The notes under the pieces: generated by a model | Told to the model about the DNA's origin: nothing | The model's input: only the letters and a program-made list of their open reading frames with translations | Databases searched by the model: none | Made by a program: the position numbers and the translations under genes | Shown here: positions 41,913 through 50,378 of the stretch, one piece after another | How the letters are laid out: each line of letters begins with the position of its first letter | How positions within the stretch are numbered: position 1 is the stretch's first letter | DNA from: Celerinatantimonas sp046054165 | GTDB lineage: Bacteria; Pseudomonadota; Gammaproteobacteria; Enterobacterales; Celerinatantimonadaceae | Assembly: GCF_046054165.1 (NCBI RefSeq) | Contig: NZ_JBFNXK010000006.1 | Location: 124,001 to 188,000 of the forward strand | Length of the DNA stretch: 64,000 nt | Direction: 5' to 3'

Positions 41913-42944
41913 TCAGCTACGGTCTTCTAAAATGCGATCATAACCTCGCATACGATAATTCACTAACGAGACAAACCAGCAGAGCACCATTAAACCGATC
42001 ACCACAAATCCGGCATTGCCTAAATTATCATTGAGAGTCTCAACCCAATGCCACAGCAAGCCATGCAGTGACAACTTATCAACCAGCAAGCCGAGCGCTT
42101 CCGCGCCACCAATAAATGCCGCGACCACCACCGAAGTGGCGGTAATGGTCAGGTTGTAATAGAGCTTACGAAGCGGCTTTTCAAACGCCCAACCATAAGC
42201 TTTGATCATGACAAGGTTATCTAACGAATCGATCAAGGCCATACCACTGGTAAACAGCGCCGGGAACACCATGATCGACCAGATCGACATCCCCTGAGAA
42301 GCTCCGGCGGCAGAAATACCCAACACCCCGATTTCGGTGGCGGTATCAAAACCTAAACCGAATAAAAAGCCAACCAAATACATCTGCCAGCTATGAGTAA
42401 TCAGTTTAAATAATCGATGATAAATCCGGCTCATCAGACCACCAGCTATCATCTCATCCAGCCCGTGATCTTCAACAGTTCCGGTCGCTTTCACCTGATT
42501 GAAACGCCGCCACACCGAACAGAGAATATTAAAGTTAATCAGTGCGAGAACCAGTAAGAAAATAGCCGAAACACTGGTTCCTATCACCCCACCGACTTCG
42601 TGAAACCAACTGAAACGCTCAGAAAGATGACTGGTTGCCAGTGCGATGGCCAGCGACGCCAGGATCACAATCGTAGAATGACCTAGCGAGAAAAAAGCGC
42701 CCACGGCCACTGGCTTTTTATCTTGTTGCATCAGTTTACGCGTCACATTATCGATGGCCGCAATATGGTCGGCATCCACCGCATGCCGCAACCCATAACT
42801 CCAGGCGAGCAGCGCTGTTCCAATGAGTGCCGCATGGCCATAAAAAGCATGGAACGCCCATCCCCAGGCCACCAGATTGGCGATAAACAAGCCCCCAAGC
42901 ATTAAAATGGCCCGCTTCTGAACCGGTGATCCCCAAAACTGCAT
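41913..42944 (-). CDS. NiCoT-family nickel/cobalt permease (HoxN/NixA-like)
   Basis: 343 residues from MQFWGSPVQ (AGGAG 6 bases before; longer frame starts at 42995 inside hypF). Eight hydrophobic segments. Helix-II signature YGLRHAVDADHIAAIDNVTRKLM, plus GAFFSLGHSTIV, FLFGLGFDTATEIGVLG and FTSGMALIDSLDNLVMIKAYGWAF are characteristic. High-affinity Ni2+ (or Co2+) import at the inner membrane. It lies 26 bp after hypF, so nickel is favoured as substrate; its other neighbour, the cbi operon, would use cobalt. Confidence 0.93.
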   Translation of the reverse strand: MQFWGSPVQKRAILMLGGLFIANLVAWGWAFHAFYGHAALIGTALLAWSYGLRHAVDADHIAAIDNVTRKLMQQDKKPVAVGAFFSLGHSTIVILASLAIALATSHLSERFSWFHEVGGVIGTSVSAIFLLVLALINFNILCSVWRRFNQVKATGTVEDHGLDEMIAGGLMSRIYHRLFKLITHSWQMYLVGFLFGLGFDTATEIGVLGISAAGASQGMSIWSIMVFPALFTSGMALIDSLDNLVMIKAYGWAFEKPLRKLYYNLTITATSVVVAAFIGGAEALGLLVDKLSLHGLLWHWVETLNDNLGNAGFVVIGLMVLCWFVSLVNYRMRGYDRILEDRS

Positions 42945-42969
42945 AGCTTTCTCCTGTGATAAATCAAAG

Positions 42970-45246
42970 CTAAAGAACCGAACGACTGGCCGCAATCACC
43001 GCTTGCCCTAAAGCCAATGCGCCATCACCGGCCGGAAATTGATGTGGAATAAATAACTCAAAACCCGCCAAATGCTCACGAAAACGCTGGCGCATCAGGT
43101 CATTATTCATCACCCCACCATTTATCACAATAGAGCTAATATTGAATTTTTCTGCGGCTTTGCGAGCCAATAATGCAAAACCAGCAGCAAGTGCATCATG
43201 AAATAGCCAGGCTTTTTGCGCCGGGCGAGCATCACAGCTGAGCCACTGCTGCCAAAATGAGGCTAAATCCAGCTGCCACTGATCGTTATTTTGCTGAAGA
43301 GGGATATGCAGCCGCTGAGAGCAAGGTCCGGCCTGCATCGCTAATTGCTCCAGCAACATCGCGGCCTGCCCTTCAAACCCCAATTGTAATGGCGCAATAT
43401 TCAGCGCTGTCGCGACAGCATCGAACAAGCGTCCGGTCGACGAGGCCAATGGTGATTGGATCCCCTGCTCCATGGCTCGAATCAGGGGTTTCGCGGGCAT
43501 CGCTGCGATTTGCTGCGACCAAAAGTCCGACCAGCCCGGAACAAAAGCATGCCACTGCGCCAATAAATTGCGCCACGGCTGTTTAGCACACAGATCGCCA
43601 CCGGGCAACGCCACCGGGGGAAGTCCGCCGACCCGCTGAAAAGTACGACTATCGGCAACCAGACATTCACCGCCCCACAACTGTTGGCCTTCTCCCCATC
43701 CCAGCCCATCCAGACACAGGCCGATCACCGGGCGATCCAAAGGCCAGCCGGATTCAGACAACGCGGCCACCACATGGGCATGGTGGTGATAGACTTCGCA
43801 AACCGGCATATCCAGTTGACGGGCCAATTGCTGACCGAACTGATGAGAAAAATAACCGGGATGGGCATCCACAACGATCTGTTCAACTTTAAACTGATAA
43901 AGACGCTGGTAATGCTGCAACGCCTGTTGCCATTGTTTTTGAATAGAAAGTTGCGCTAAATCCCCATAATGCGTACTCAGCACGACTTCACCTTGCCGAA
44001 GCAGGGCAAACGTATTTTTTAGATCGCCTCCCAGCGCCAGCGTATGCCGATGCGACTTCGGCAGCGAGACATTCACCGGCCGAGGCACATATCCCCGACT
44101 CCGGCGGATCACAAATGGCGGTTCGGCCAGCCGCCATACCGAATCATCAGCGCGGCTGACAATGTTTCGATTGTGCCCCAGCACGCCGTCCACCACACTG
44201 GCGAGCTGCTTAATAATCTGTTGATCGTCCAATGGCGGCGCTCTATGCGATACATTGGCGGAGGTCATCACCAGCGGCCGATCCAGATCATGCGCTAACA
44301 AATGTTGTAATGGATGCCCGGGATATAGCACACCGATTTCGTTGAGCCCGGGGGCAATAGAAGGCGCTAGCGGAGAATCAGCACGCAGCGGTGCCAGCAC
44401 AATCGGGGTTGCGACATCACGCAATAGCTGTTCGGTGGATTCTACATATTCAGGCAGAACAATCTGTTCCAACCAGTGCCGATTCGGCAACATCACCGCC
44501 AGTGGCTTATCCGGGCGATGTTTACGCAGCCGCAGTTGCGTCACTGCGTTCTGATCCAAGGCATCGCAAACTAAGTGAAAACCACCCAGCCCTTTGACCG
44601 CGATGATCTGTCCCTGTGACAACTGCTTGACCGTCTGTTGCAATGCCGCTTCCCCCCAATACTCGGCATCGGCGGAAAACCAGTGCAACTGCGGGCCACA
44701 CACCGGACAAGCATTGGGCTGAGCATGAAAACGCCGATCCGCCGGATCATGATATTCATGATCACAGTCCGAACACAGCGCAAAAGAGCCCATTGTCGTC
44801 AGCGCTCGCCGATAAGGCATGGCCTCAATCAGGGTAAAACGGGGACCACAATGGGTACAATTAATGAAGGGATAACGATAACGGGAATTATGCGGTGTAA
44901 ACAGTTCATTCAGGCAGTCAGGACAAGTTGCCGCATCCGGGCTGATCTGAGTCTGCATGCTACTGTTAACATTATCCCGAATAGTAAACTGAGAAGGAGG
45001 ATCAGGCCAGTCAAACGATTGAACATCAATCTGCTGGATCCGGGCCAACGGTGGTGCTTCTGAGCGCAAAGCCTCAATAAATGATGGCAGCGGGAGATCA
45101 GGGCCGATAATGCGAACCAGCACCCCTTCGCCATCATTACAAACATCTCCGACGCATGCAAAACGCTGGGCTAGCCGCCAGACAAAGGGGCGGAAGCCCA
45201 CCCCTTGAATCGTTCCGCAGATCCGGATCGCAACGGCCTGATCCAT
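42970..45246 (-). CDS. hypF: Carbamoyltransferase HypF
   Basis: 758 residues, full length. Domains in order: acylphosphatase-like (RICGTIQGVGFRPFVWRLAQRF), two zinc-finger motifs (CPDCLNE...CTHCGPRF and CSDCDHEY...CPVCGPQL), YrdC-like (IAVKGLGGFHLVCDA, LRKHRPDKPLAVML), then the Kae1-like carbamoyltransferase domain with VYHHHAHVVAALSE. It converts carbamoyl phosphate to a thiocarbamate on HypE for the cyanide ligands of NiFe hydrogenase. Between fdhF and the nickel permease. Confidence 0.97.
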   Translation of the reverse strand: MDQAVAIRICGTIQGVGFRPFVWRLAQRFACVGDVCNDGEGVLVRIIGPDLPLPSFIEALRSEAPPLARIQQIDVQSFDWPDPPSQFTIRDNVNSSMQTQISPDAATCPDCLNELFTPHNSRYRYPFINCTHCGPRFTLIEAMPYRRALTTMGSFALCSDCDHEYHDPADRRFHAQPNACPVCGPQLHWFSADAEYWGEAALQQTVKQLSQGQIIAVKGLGGFHLVCDALDQNAVTQLRLRKHRPDKPLAVMLPNRHWLEQIVLPEYVESTEQLLRDVATPIVLAPLRADSPLAPSIAPGLNEIGVLYPGHPLQHLLAHDLDRPLVMTSANVSHRAPPLDDQQIIKQLASVVDGVLGHNRNIVSRADDSVWRLAEPPFVIRRSRGYVPRPVNVSLPKSHRHTLALGGDLKNTFALLRQGEVVLSTHYGDLAQLSIQKQWQQALQHYQRLYQFKVEQIVVDAHPGYFSHQFGQQLARQLDMPVCEVYHHHAHVVAALSESGWPLDRPVIGLCLDGLGWGEGQQLWGGECLVADSRTFQRVGGLPPVALPGGDLCAKQPWRNLLAQWHAFVPGWSDFWSQQIAAMPAKPLIRAMEQGIQSPLASSTGRLFDAVATALNIAPLQLGFEGQAAMLLEQLAMQAGPCSQRLHIPLQQNNDQWQLDLASFWQQWLSCDARPAQKAWLFHDALAAGFALLARKAAEKFNISSIVINGGVMNNDLMRQRFREHLAGFELFIPHQFPAGDGALALGQAVIAASRSVL

Positions 45247-45257
45247 AAGGTCAAACC

Positions 45258-47423
45258 TTATGCGTGAGCTTCTGCACCTTCAACCGCATCCCGCAGCCGC
45301 GCTTTCATTTCGCTGTAGATGGTTTCCGCATGATTTTCAGCCCAGTTTTGATCTTCAATCGCTGAGACATTAACCACACAGTATTTGGTTTCTGGTGTTT
45401 TAGAAATCGGGTCTAGGTTATCCTGAGTCAGTTCGTTACAAGCTCCGATCCACCACTGATAGGTCATATAAACTGCACCCTGGTTGATACGTTCGTTGTA
45501 GTTGGCTCGGGTAATCACTTTACCACGGCGAGAAGCAACCCAAACTAAGTCCTGATCGCCAATCCCCAGTTTTTTCGCATCCGCAGGATTCATTTGAACA
45601 AATCCAGGTTCATCTGCCAATGTTGTCAGTGCGGCGCAGTTCCCGGTCATTGACCGGCAAGAGTAGTGGCCGACTTCACGCACTGTACATAAAACCAAAG
45701 GATATTCTGCATCCGGTTTTTCAGCAGGTGCCCGCCAAGGCGTTGCAAACAACTGGCCTTTACCAGTAGGCGTTGCAAATTTAAAATCTTTGTACAGATA
45801 AGGTGTACCCGGGTCTTCTAAAGTCAAACAAGGCCACTGAACATGTCCCAATTCGCCCATTTTTTCATAAGTGGCGCCGTAGAACAGTGGGCACAATTCA
45901 CGCAGTTCGTCCCAGATTTCCTGGTTGTTTTCATAGTGCATGGGGTAACCCATTTCAGTGGCGATCAATGAAATGATTTCCCAGTCACGTTTAACGTTGT
46001 ACATCGGTTCAACAGCTTTTTCGAAGCGTTGGAAACCACGGTCGGCACAGGTAAAGACACCACCATGTTCGCCCCATGAAGTTGCGGGCAGGATCACATC
46101 CGCCTGTTCAGCGGTTTTCGTCATGAAGATATCCTGCACAATCAACAAGTCGAGCGCTTCAATCCCTTTACGAACCAAGCTCAAATCAGCTTCAGTTTGC
46201 AGCGGATCTTCACCCATGATGTAGTAAGCTTTCACTTTACCTTCCAGAGCCAGATGAGGCACCTGAGTAATATGAACGCCGACTTCTTTATCCATCTGTT
46301 CAGGATCGATTCCCCAAGCTTTCGCAAATTTTTCACGAACCGCAGCATCGGTCACTTTCTGATAGCCTGGGAACTGGTTAGGCAATACGCCCATATCACA
46401 GCCACCCTGTACGTTATTCTGGCCACGCACAGGAGCCACACCTACACCTTCACGACCCAAGTTACCTGTTAACTGAGCCAGTGTAGCCAAGCCTTTCACA
46501 ACGTCGGTCCCCTGACCGAACTGAGTCACACCCATCCCCCACATGATAGTGGCTGTTGGTGCAGCGGCATAAGTACGCATCGCTTTACGGATCTGTTCAG
46601 CTCGTAGACCGGTGATCTCTTCAACTTTTTCAGGCGCGTAATCTTTAACGATATCCCACAGTTTATCGAAGCCTTCTGTATATTTAGCCACGAAGTCTTT
46701 ATCGTAGAGATTTTCTTCGATCAATGTGTGGATGAAGGCATTCACCAATGCCATATTCGAACCGTTCCGCAGTGCCAGATGTTGATCGGCAATCCGAGCT
46801 GTTTCAATTTTACGAGGATCACACACAATGATTTTCGCGCCGTTTTCACGAGCTTTAATCACGCGGCGCGCCACGATAGGGTGGGAATCGGCACAGTTAT
46901 AACCGAACACCAACAAACATTTTGAGTTTTCCAAATCTTCAATGGAGTTACTCATCGCGCCATTACCCAAGGTGGCCTGTAGACCTGCTACCGATGGACC
47001 ATGACACACACGGGCACAACAATCGACGTTGTTAGAACCGATCACCGCACGGGCAAATTTCTGCATCACAAAGTTGGTTTCGTTACCGGTACCCCGTGAT
47101 GAACCAGTACACATGATAGAGCGAGGACCAAACTCCGCTTTGATTTCGTTTAGGCGTTTAGCAACGAATTTAATCGCTTCATCCCAAGAAACCCCTTCCA
47201 AACGCCCGCCTTTTTCACGGCGGATCATCGGCTGAGTCAGACGAGGCGTCAGCAATTTAGTATCGTTCAAAAAATCCCAGCCATAATAGCCTTTCAGGCA
47301 TAATTCACCCTGGTTAGTCGCCCCGTCAGCACCTTCGGCCCGAACAATTTTACCGTTCTCAACTACCAGTTTTAATTTACAGCCAGCCCCACAATAAGGA
47401 CAAACAGTCGTTACTTTTTTCAT
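45258..47423 (-). CDS. fdhF: Formate dehydrogenase H, cysteine form
   Basis: 721 residues, aligning with E. coli FdhF throughout. N-terminal 4Fe-4S cluster CPYCGAGCKLKL...CLKGYYGWDF; molybdopterin domains with TGSSRGTGNETN, HGPSVAGLQ, GMGVTQFGQGTDV and PVRGQNNVQGGCDMG. At residue 140 the motif is CCARVCHGPS, with Cys encoded by TGT (47006-47004); E. coli has selenocysteine (UGA) there. It oxidises formate and passes electrons via HydN/HyfA-type ferredoxins to hydrogenase-4. It does not need selenium. Second gene after hydN. Confidence 0.96.
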   Translation of the reverse strand: MKKVTTVCPYCGAGCKLKLVVENGKIVRAEGADGATNQGELCLKGYYGWDFLNDTKLLTPRLTQPMIRREKGGRLEGVSWDEAIKFVAKRLNEIKAEFGPRSIMCTGSSRGTGNETNFVMQKFARAVIGSNNVDCCARVCHGPSVAGLQATLGNGAMSNSIEDLENSKCLLVFGYNCADSHPIVARRVIKARENGAKIIVCDPRKIETARIADQHLALRNGSNMALVNAFIHTLIEENLYDKDFVAKYTEGFDKLWDIVKDYAPEKVEEITGLRAEQIRKAMRTYAAAPTATIMWGMGVTQFGQGTDVVKGLATLAQLTGNLGREGVGVAPVRGQNNVQGGCDMGVLPNQFPGYQKVTDAAVREKFAKAWGIDPEQMDKEVGVHITQVPHLALEGKVKAYYIMGEDPLQTEADLSLVRKGIEALDLLIVQDIFMTKTAEQADVILPATSWGEHGGVFTCADRGFQRFEKAVEPMYNVKRDWEIISLIATEMGYPMHYENNQEIWDELRELCPLFYGATYEKMGELGHVQWPCLTLEDPGTPYLYKDFKFATPTGKGQLFATPWRAPAEKPDAEYPLVLCTVREVGHYSCRSMTGNCAALTTLADEPGFVQMNPADAKKLGIGDQDLVWVASRRGKVITRANYNERINQGAVYMTYQWWIGACNELTQDNLDPISKTPETKYCVVNVSAIEDQNWAENHAETIYSEMKARLRDAVEGAEAHA

Positions 47424-47444
47424 TGTTCTCTACCCTGTAATTCT

Positions 47445-47987
47445 TTAAAGAAGCGACGCACTGGCATCGAGCGCTGCACGGCGGCGTTTTTCAGCATTCA
47501 TCGCGGCTAAATCGTTGCGATCGATACATTTGAGTGCTTTAGTCGGACAAACACTCACACAAGCAGGACCTTCACTACGGTCATAACAAAGATCACATTT
47601 GTTCGCCTGTGCTTTTTCCACAATCACATTCACAGCAGCACCGGTATCCCGAACCACGGGGAAGGTCACAACTTCCATCGCACCGTAAGGGCAGGCAACC
47701 ACGCATGTTTTACAACCGATGCAACGTTCCTGAAGAACGTGAATAATGCCGTTTTCACGACGGATGGCACCGTTAGGACAAACGTTGGCACATGGGGCAT
47801 CTTCACATTGATGGCACTGTGTCGCAGTACTGACATTTTCACCTTTAATCACATGGATCCGAGGGGTGAAATTTTCGGCGGATAGAGACGTAACATCTCC
47901 ATCCGTGCGGTGAGCTACGGCACAAGCCACCTCACAAGTTCTACAGCCGATACATTTGTTAGCATCAGCCAAAATAAAACGATTCAT
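47445..47987 (-). CDS. hydN: Electron-transfer ferredoxin HydN
   Basis: 180 residues with four 4Fe-4S motifs: CIGCRTCEVACAVAH, CHQCEDAPCANVCPNGAI, CIGCKTCVVACPYGAM and CDLCYDRSEGPACVSVCPTKAL. Matches E. coli HydN, encoded directly before fdhF as here in function (21-bp gap). Likely the electron link between FdhF and the hydrogenase module. First gene of its unit; FhlA-like site about 160 bp upstream. Confidence 0.94.
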   Translation of the reverse strand: MNRFILADANKCIGCRTCEVACAVAHRTDGDVTSLSAENFTPRIHVIKGENVSTATQCHQCEDAPCANVCPNGAIRRENGIIHVLQERCIGCKTCVVACPYGAMEVVTFPVVRDTGAAVNVIVEKAQANKCDLCYDRSEGPACVSVCPTKALKCIDRNDLAAMNAEKRRRAALDASASLL

Positions 47988-48047
47988 GAAACACTCCGAT
48001 ATTGTCTTAAGCGAATGAGAGCTGCTTTTTTTTATTTAAGATTCCCA

Positions 48048-48064
48048 TACATAAATTAAGCCAA
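48048..48064 (-). promoter_or_regulatory. Weak -24/-12 (sigma-54) candidate before hydN
   Basis: Minus-strand TTGGCTTAATTTATGTA has the -24 TGGC and correct ten-base spacing but GT instead of GC at -12. It lies about 60 bp before hydN and about 85 bp from an FhlA-like site, an arrangement typical of formate-regulon promoters. Confidence 0.35.
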
Positions 48065-48100
48065 CATTTTTTACCTTGTTTTTCATCAAGTTATATAATA

Positions 48101-48135
48101 AAAGTGACGATCAGAGCTTTTTCTGATGTCACTTT
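48101..48135 (-). terminator. Terminator of the hyf operon
   Basis: aaagtgacgatcaga pairs with tctgatgtcacttt (one bulged base) around a short loop. On the minus strand the hairpin is followed by TTATTATAT. It lies 30 bp after the hycI stop and separates hyf from hydN-fdhF. Confidence 0.75.
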
Positions 48136-48143
48136 CATGTCAT

Positions 48144-48160
48144 TTCGTCAAAAGTGTCGA
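48144..48160. promoter_or_regulatory. FhlA-like inverted repeat upstream of hydN
   Basis: TTCGTCA-AAAG-TGTCGA: six-base near-palindromic arms around a four-base spacer. It is the same pattern as the two sites at 59528-59572. It lies just beyond the hycI stop and upstream of hydN. Confidence 0.55.
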
Positions 48161-48164
48161 CGCT

Positions 48165-48647
48165 TTATTCAGGAAACTCGACCGGTTGCAGCAGCTCAAA
48201 TTCATCGACTCGTTTCCCCTGTTGGAACCGTTGATGCAAAGTCTCAGCCGCCTGTTTCACCGCTTCGGTCATCGGATAACAAAAACCGACAATGTCCGGC
48301 TGCACCCCAACCAACACAATCTCACCCACCGCATCTTTGAGATCATCGATCAAAAAATTAAGTGGCATCGAATGGGTGCTCATCATCATCATCTCCCCGA
48401 TCAGATCGGGATCGACGCGGCGAATTTCGCCCGGGTTTAGCCCCATTTCGGTGGCATCGACAATCACCAACTGCGAGGGTTGTAACTCTCGGATCCGGAT
48501 GGTTTCGGTTTCCGGAGCACTGCCCCCATCCAGCACCAACCACGATTCCACGGGAGACTGGTTGCATAACTCGGCTAACAATGGGCCGACCCCATCATCT
48601 CCCATCATCGAATTACCGACACACAGCAAGACCTTGTTAGCTGTCAT
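48165..48647 (-). CDS. hycI: Hydrogenase large-subunit maturation protease HycI
   Basis: 160 residues. VLLCVGNSMMGDDGVGPLLAELCN, VLDGGSAPET, VIVDATEMGLNPGEIRRVDPD and LVGVQPDIVGFCYPMTEAV are HycI motifs; the Asp residues and a His (THSMPL) are the nickel-sensing site. It removes the C-terminal tail of HyfG after nickel insertion. Overlaps the HycH-like gene by 11 bp. Confidence 0.95.
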   Translation of the reverse strand: MTANKVLLCVGNSMMGDDGVGPLLAELCNQSPVESWLVLDGGSAPETETIRIRELQPSQLVIVDATEMGLNPGEIRRVDPDLIGEMMMMSTHSMPLNFLIDDLKDAVGEIVLVGVQPDIVGFCYPMTEAVKQAAETLHQRFQQGKRVDEFELLQPVEFPE

Positions 48648-49044
48648 GTAATCGCCTCACAACTAGATGGATCGCAGGTTCTTCCTGGATCGTATTCAAC
48701 ATTTTCATCAGTTCATGTCGCCACAGCTTCCACTGGGACGGCATCGATTCCGGCAACTGGGCGAGAGCCTGCGCCAACATCACCACATGGGAGCGATCAA
48801 TCACGATTTCGCCATATTTGGGGATCCCTTCCAGCTTACGCCGGGCTTCGGGGGCCTCGATCAGCGCAATCCACTGCAAATATTCCTCCAGAGGACAACT
48901 CATCACCGGCTCAAAGCAATCGACGACGCCCAGATGGTGACCGATCGCCAAACCGTAATACACCAGTTGCTGTGCTTCTGGTTTGGCGTCTTTCTCATCG
49001 ACAAATTTGCGACTTAAGATAAAGAAGGTAACCGTTTCACTCAT
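48637..49044 (-). CDS. hyfJ: Formate hydrogenlyase maturation protein HycH/HyfJ
   Basis: 135 residues, soluble. QQLVYYGLAIGHHLGVVDCFEPVMSCPLEEY and KYGEIVIDRSHVVMLAQAL match HycH/HyfJ. It is needed for large-subunit maturation in E. coli; the biochemical role is unsettled. Located between the small-subunit gene and the protease gene, overlapping both. Confidence 0.92.
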   Translation of the reverse strand: MSETVTFFILSRKFVDEKDAKPEAQQLVYYGLAIGHHLGVVDCFEPVMSCPLEEYLQWIALIEAPEARRKLEGIPKYGEIVIDRSHVVMLAQALAQLPESMPSQWKLWRHELMKMLNTIQEEPAIHLVVRRLHDS

Positions 49045-49814
49045 GCTCGTTTCTGCGCAGTTAGCTGTTCCAACTGGCCGATAATTTCAGCCAACCTCGG
49101 ATCATTCTGTTCCACCAAGTAGCGATCAACGGCCTGTTTCGAGTTGGGTTCAACCAACAATTTCAGGTACTGATCGGCAATCTGATAGCCATAGCGATAA
49201 CCCGCCAGTTCCCGGGCTTTACGTTCAATGGCAACTCGCAACTGAGGCGCAACCAGCGGATGACGCAGCCGCGCCGGTTGCTGATCTTGGGCGGATGGGT
49301 CACGGCGTTGAATTTTCTGTTCCAACAACCCTAATGCCATTGCAAACCCATAAAGGGTTGCTTCAGGGGTTGGAGGACAACCCGGAATATAAACATCAAC
49401 CGGCACAATTTTATCGGTACCGCCCCAAACGCAATACAGATCGTGGAAAATTCCGCCGCTATTCCCGCAAGCGCCATAGGAGACCACAATTTTAGGATCC
49501 GGTGCTGATTCGTAAGAGCGAATCGCCGGAACTCGCATCGCCCGGGTCACGGCGCCGGTGTACAGTAAAATATCGGCATGACGAGGCGATGGAACCACTT
49601 TGACGCCAAAGCGTTCCGCATCAAAAATCGGGGTAATACTGGCAAAAATTTCAATTTCACAACCGTTACAGCCTCCGCAATCCACACGGTAAACATAAGC
49701 CGAACGACCGATTTTATTGAGCAGCGTCTGCTTCATTTTCGCTACAGACTCATCGATGCTAATCGGTACGGGTTGACCATTTGCATCGCGTGGGCCGATC
49801 AATGTTTCACTCAT
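49041..49814 (-). CDS. hyfI: Hydrogenase-4 small subunit HyfI (NuoB-like)
   Basis: 257 residues. The proximal 4Fe-4S ligands appear as VDCGGCNGCEIEIF, then SYGACGNSGGIFHD and VYIPGCPPTPEATLYG. The C-terminus extends beyond HycG and matches HyfI length. It transfers electrons from the ferredoxin subunits to the NiFe site of HyfG. Overlaps hyfH and hyfJ by 4 bp. Confidence 0.95.
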   Translation of the reverse strand: MSETLIGPRDANGQPVPISIDESVAKMKQTLLNKIGRSAYVYRVDCGGCNGCEIEIFASITPIFDAERFGVKVVPSPRHADILLYTGAVTRAMRVPAIRSYESAPDPKIVVSYGACGNSGGIFHDLYCVWGGTDKIVPVDVYIPGCPPTPEATLYGFAMALGLLEQKIQRRDPSAQDQQPARLRHPLVAPQLRVAIERKARELAGYRYGYQIADQYLKLLVEPNSKQAVDRYLVEQNDPRLAEIIGQLEQLTAQKRA

Positions 49815-50359
49815 GATTGTTGCTCCCGTAACTGACGGCTTAACTGAATACGCTGAGACTGGGTAATATTCTGCTCACGTTTACATGAAGGGCAGGTACA
49901 TAACTGTTGCTGTAAAGCGACTTCATCCTGATATTGTCCGGCCTGCATCAGCAGCGACTGGGCATATTGCAGCTCTTTTTGCACGGCAAATGGTTTGCCG
50001 CACACCACGCAATTCTGGATTGGAAAATCAGAACGCTGGTAAAGATCCTCTTTACTAAAGGCGGCCAGCTGCACCTGTGGCGTTAACTTAATCGCCGCCG
50101 TTGGGCACACTTCTTCACAGCGGCCACAAAAAATACACTGTCCTAAAAACAGCGACCATTGCTGCATCCCGGTTTTAAGATTGGTCGTAACCGTCAGCGC
50201 ATTGGCCGGGCAGGCATTAATACAAGCCGCGCAACCAATACACTGCTCCGGATGATGTTCGGGTTTCCCTCGAAAATTTTTATCCAGATTCGGTGGCACC
50301 AACGGATCCTGGCCGGTCACCACCCCGGTTTTGACGGCCTTTTTCAAAAATTTCAACAT
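49811..50359 (-). CDS. hyfH: Hydrogenase-4 ferredoxin subunit HyfH
   Basis: 182 residues with two 4Fe-4S motifs, CIGCAACINACPANAL and CIFCGRCEEVCPTAAI, and a C-terminal zinc-like CVVCGKPF...CTCPSCKREQ. NuoI homologue carrying electrons within the peripheral arm. Follows hyfG by 19 bp. Confidence 0.95.
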   Translation of the reverse strand: MLKFLKKAVKTGVVTGQDPLVPPNLDKNFRGKPEHHPEQCIGCAACINACPANALTVTTNLKTGMQQWSLFLGQCIFCGRCEEVCPTAAIKLTPQVQLAAFSKEDLYQRSDFPIQNCVVCGKPFAVQKELQYAQSLLMQAGQYQDEVALQQQLCTCPSCKREQNITQSQRIQLSRQLREQQS

Positions 50360-50378
50360 AACAAGAGGCTCCTTGAGA

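Noticed and set aside
47004..47006. Selenocysteine codon in fdhF
   Set aside because: The codon reads TGT (Cys) on the minus strand; the frame is continuous without any TGA.
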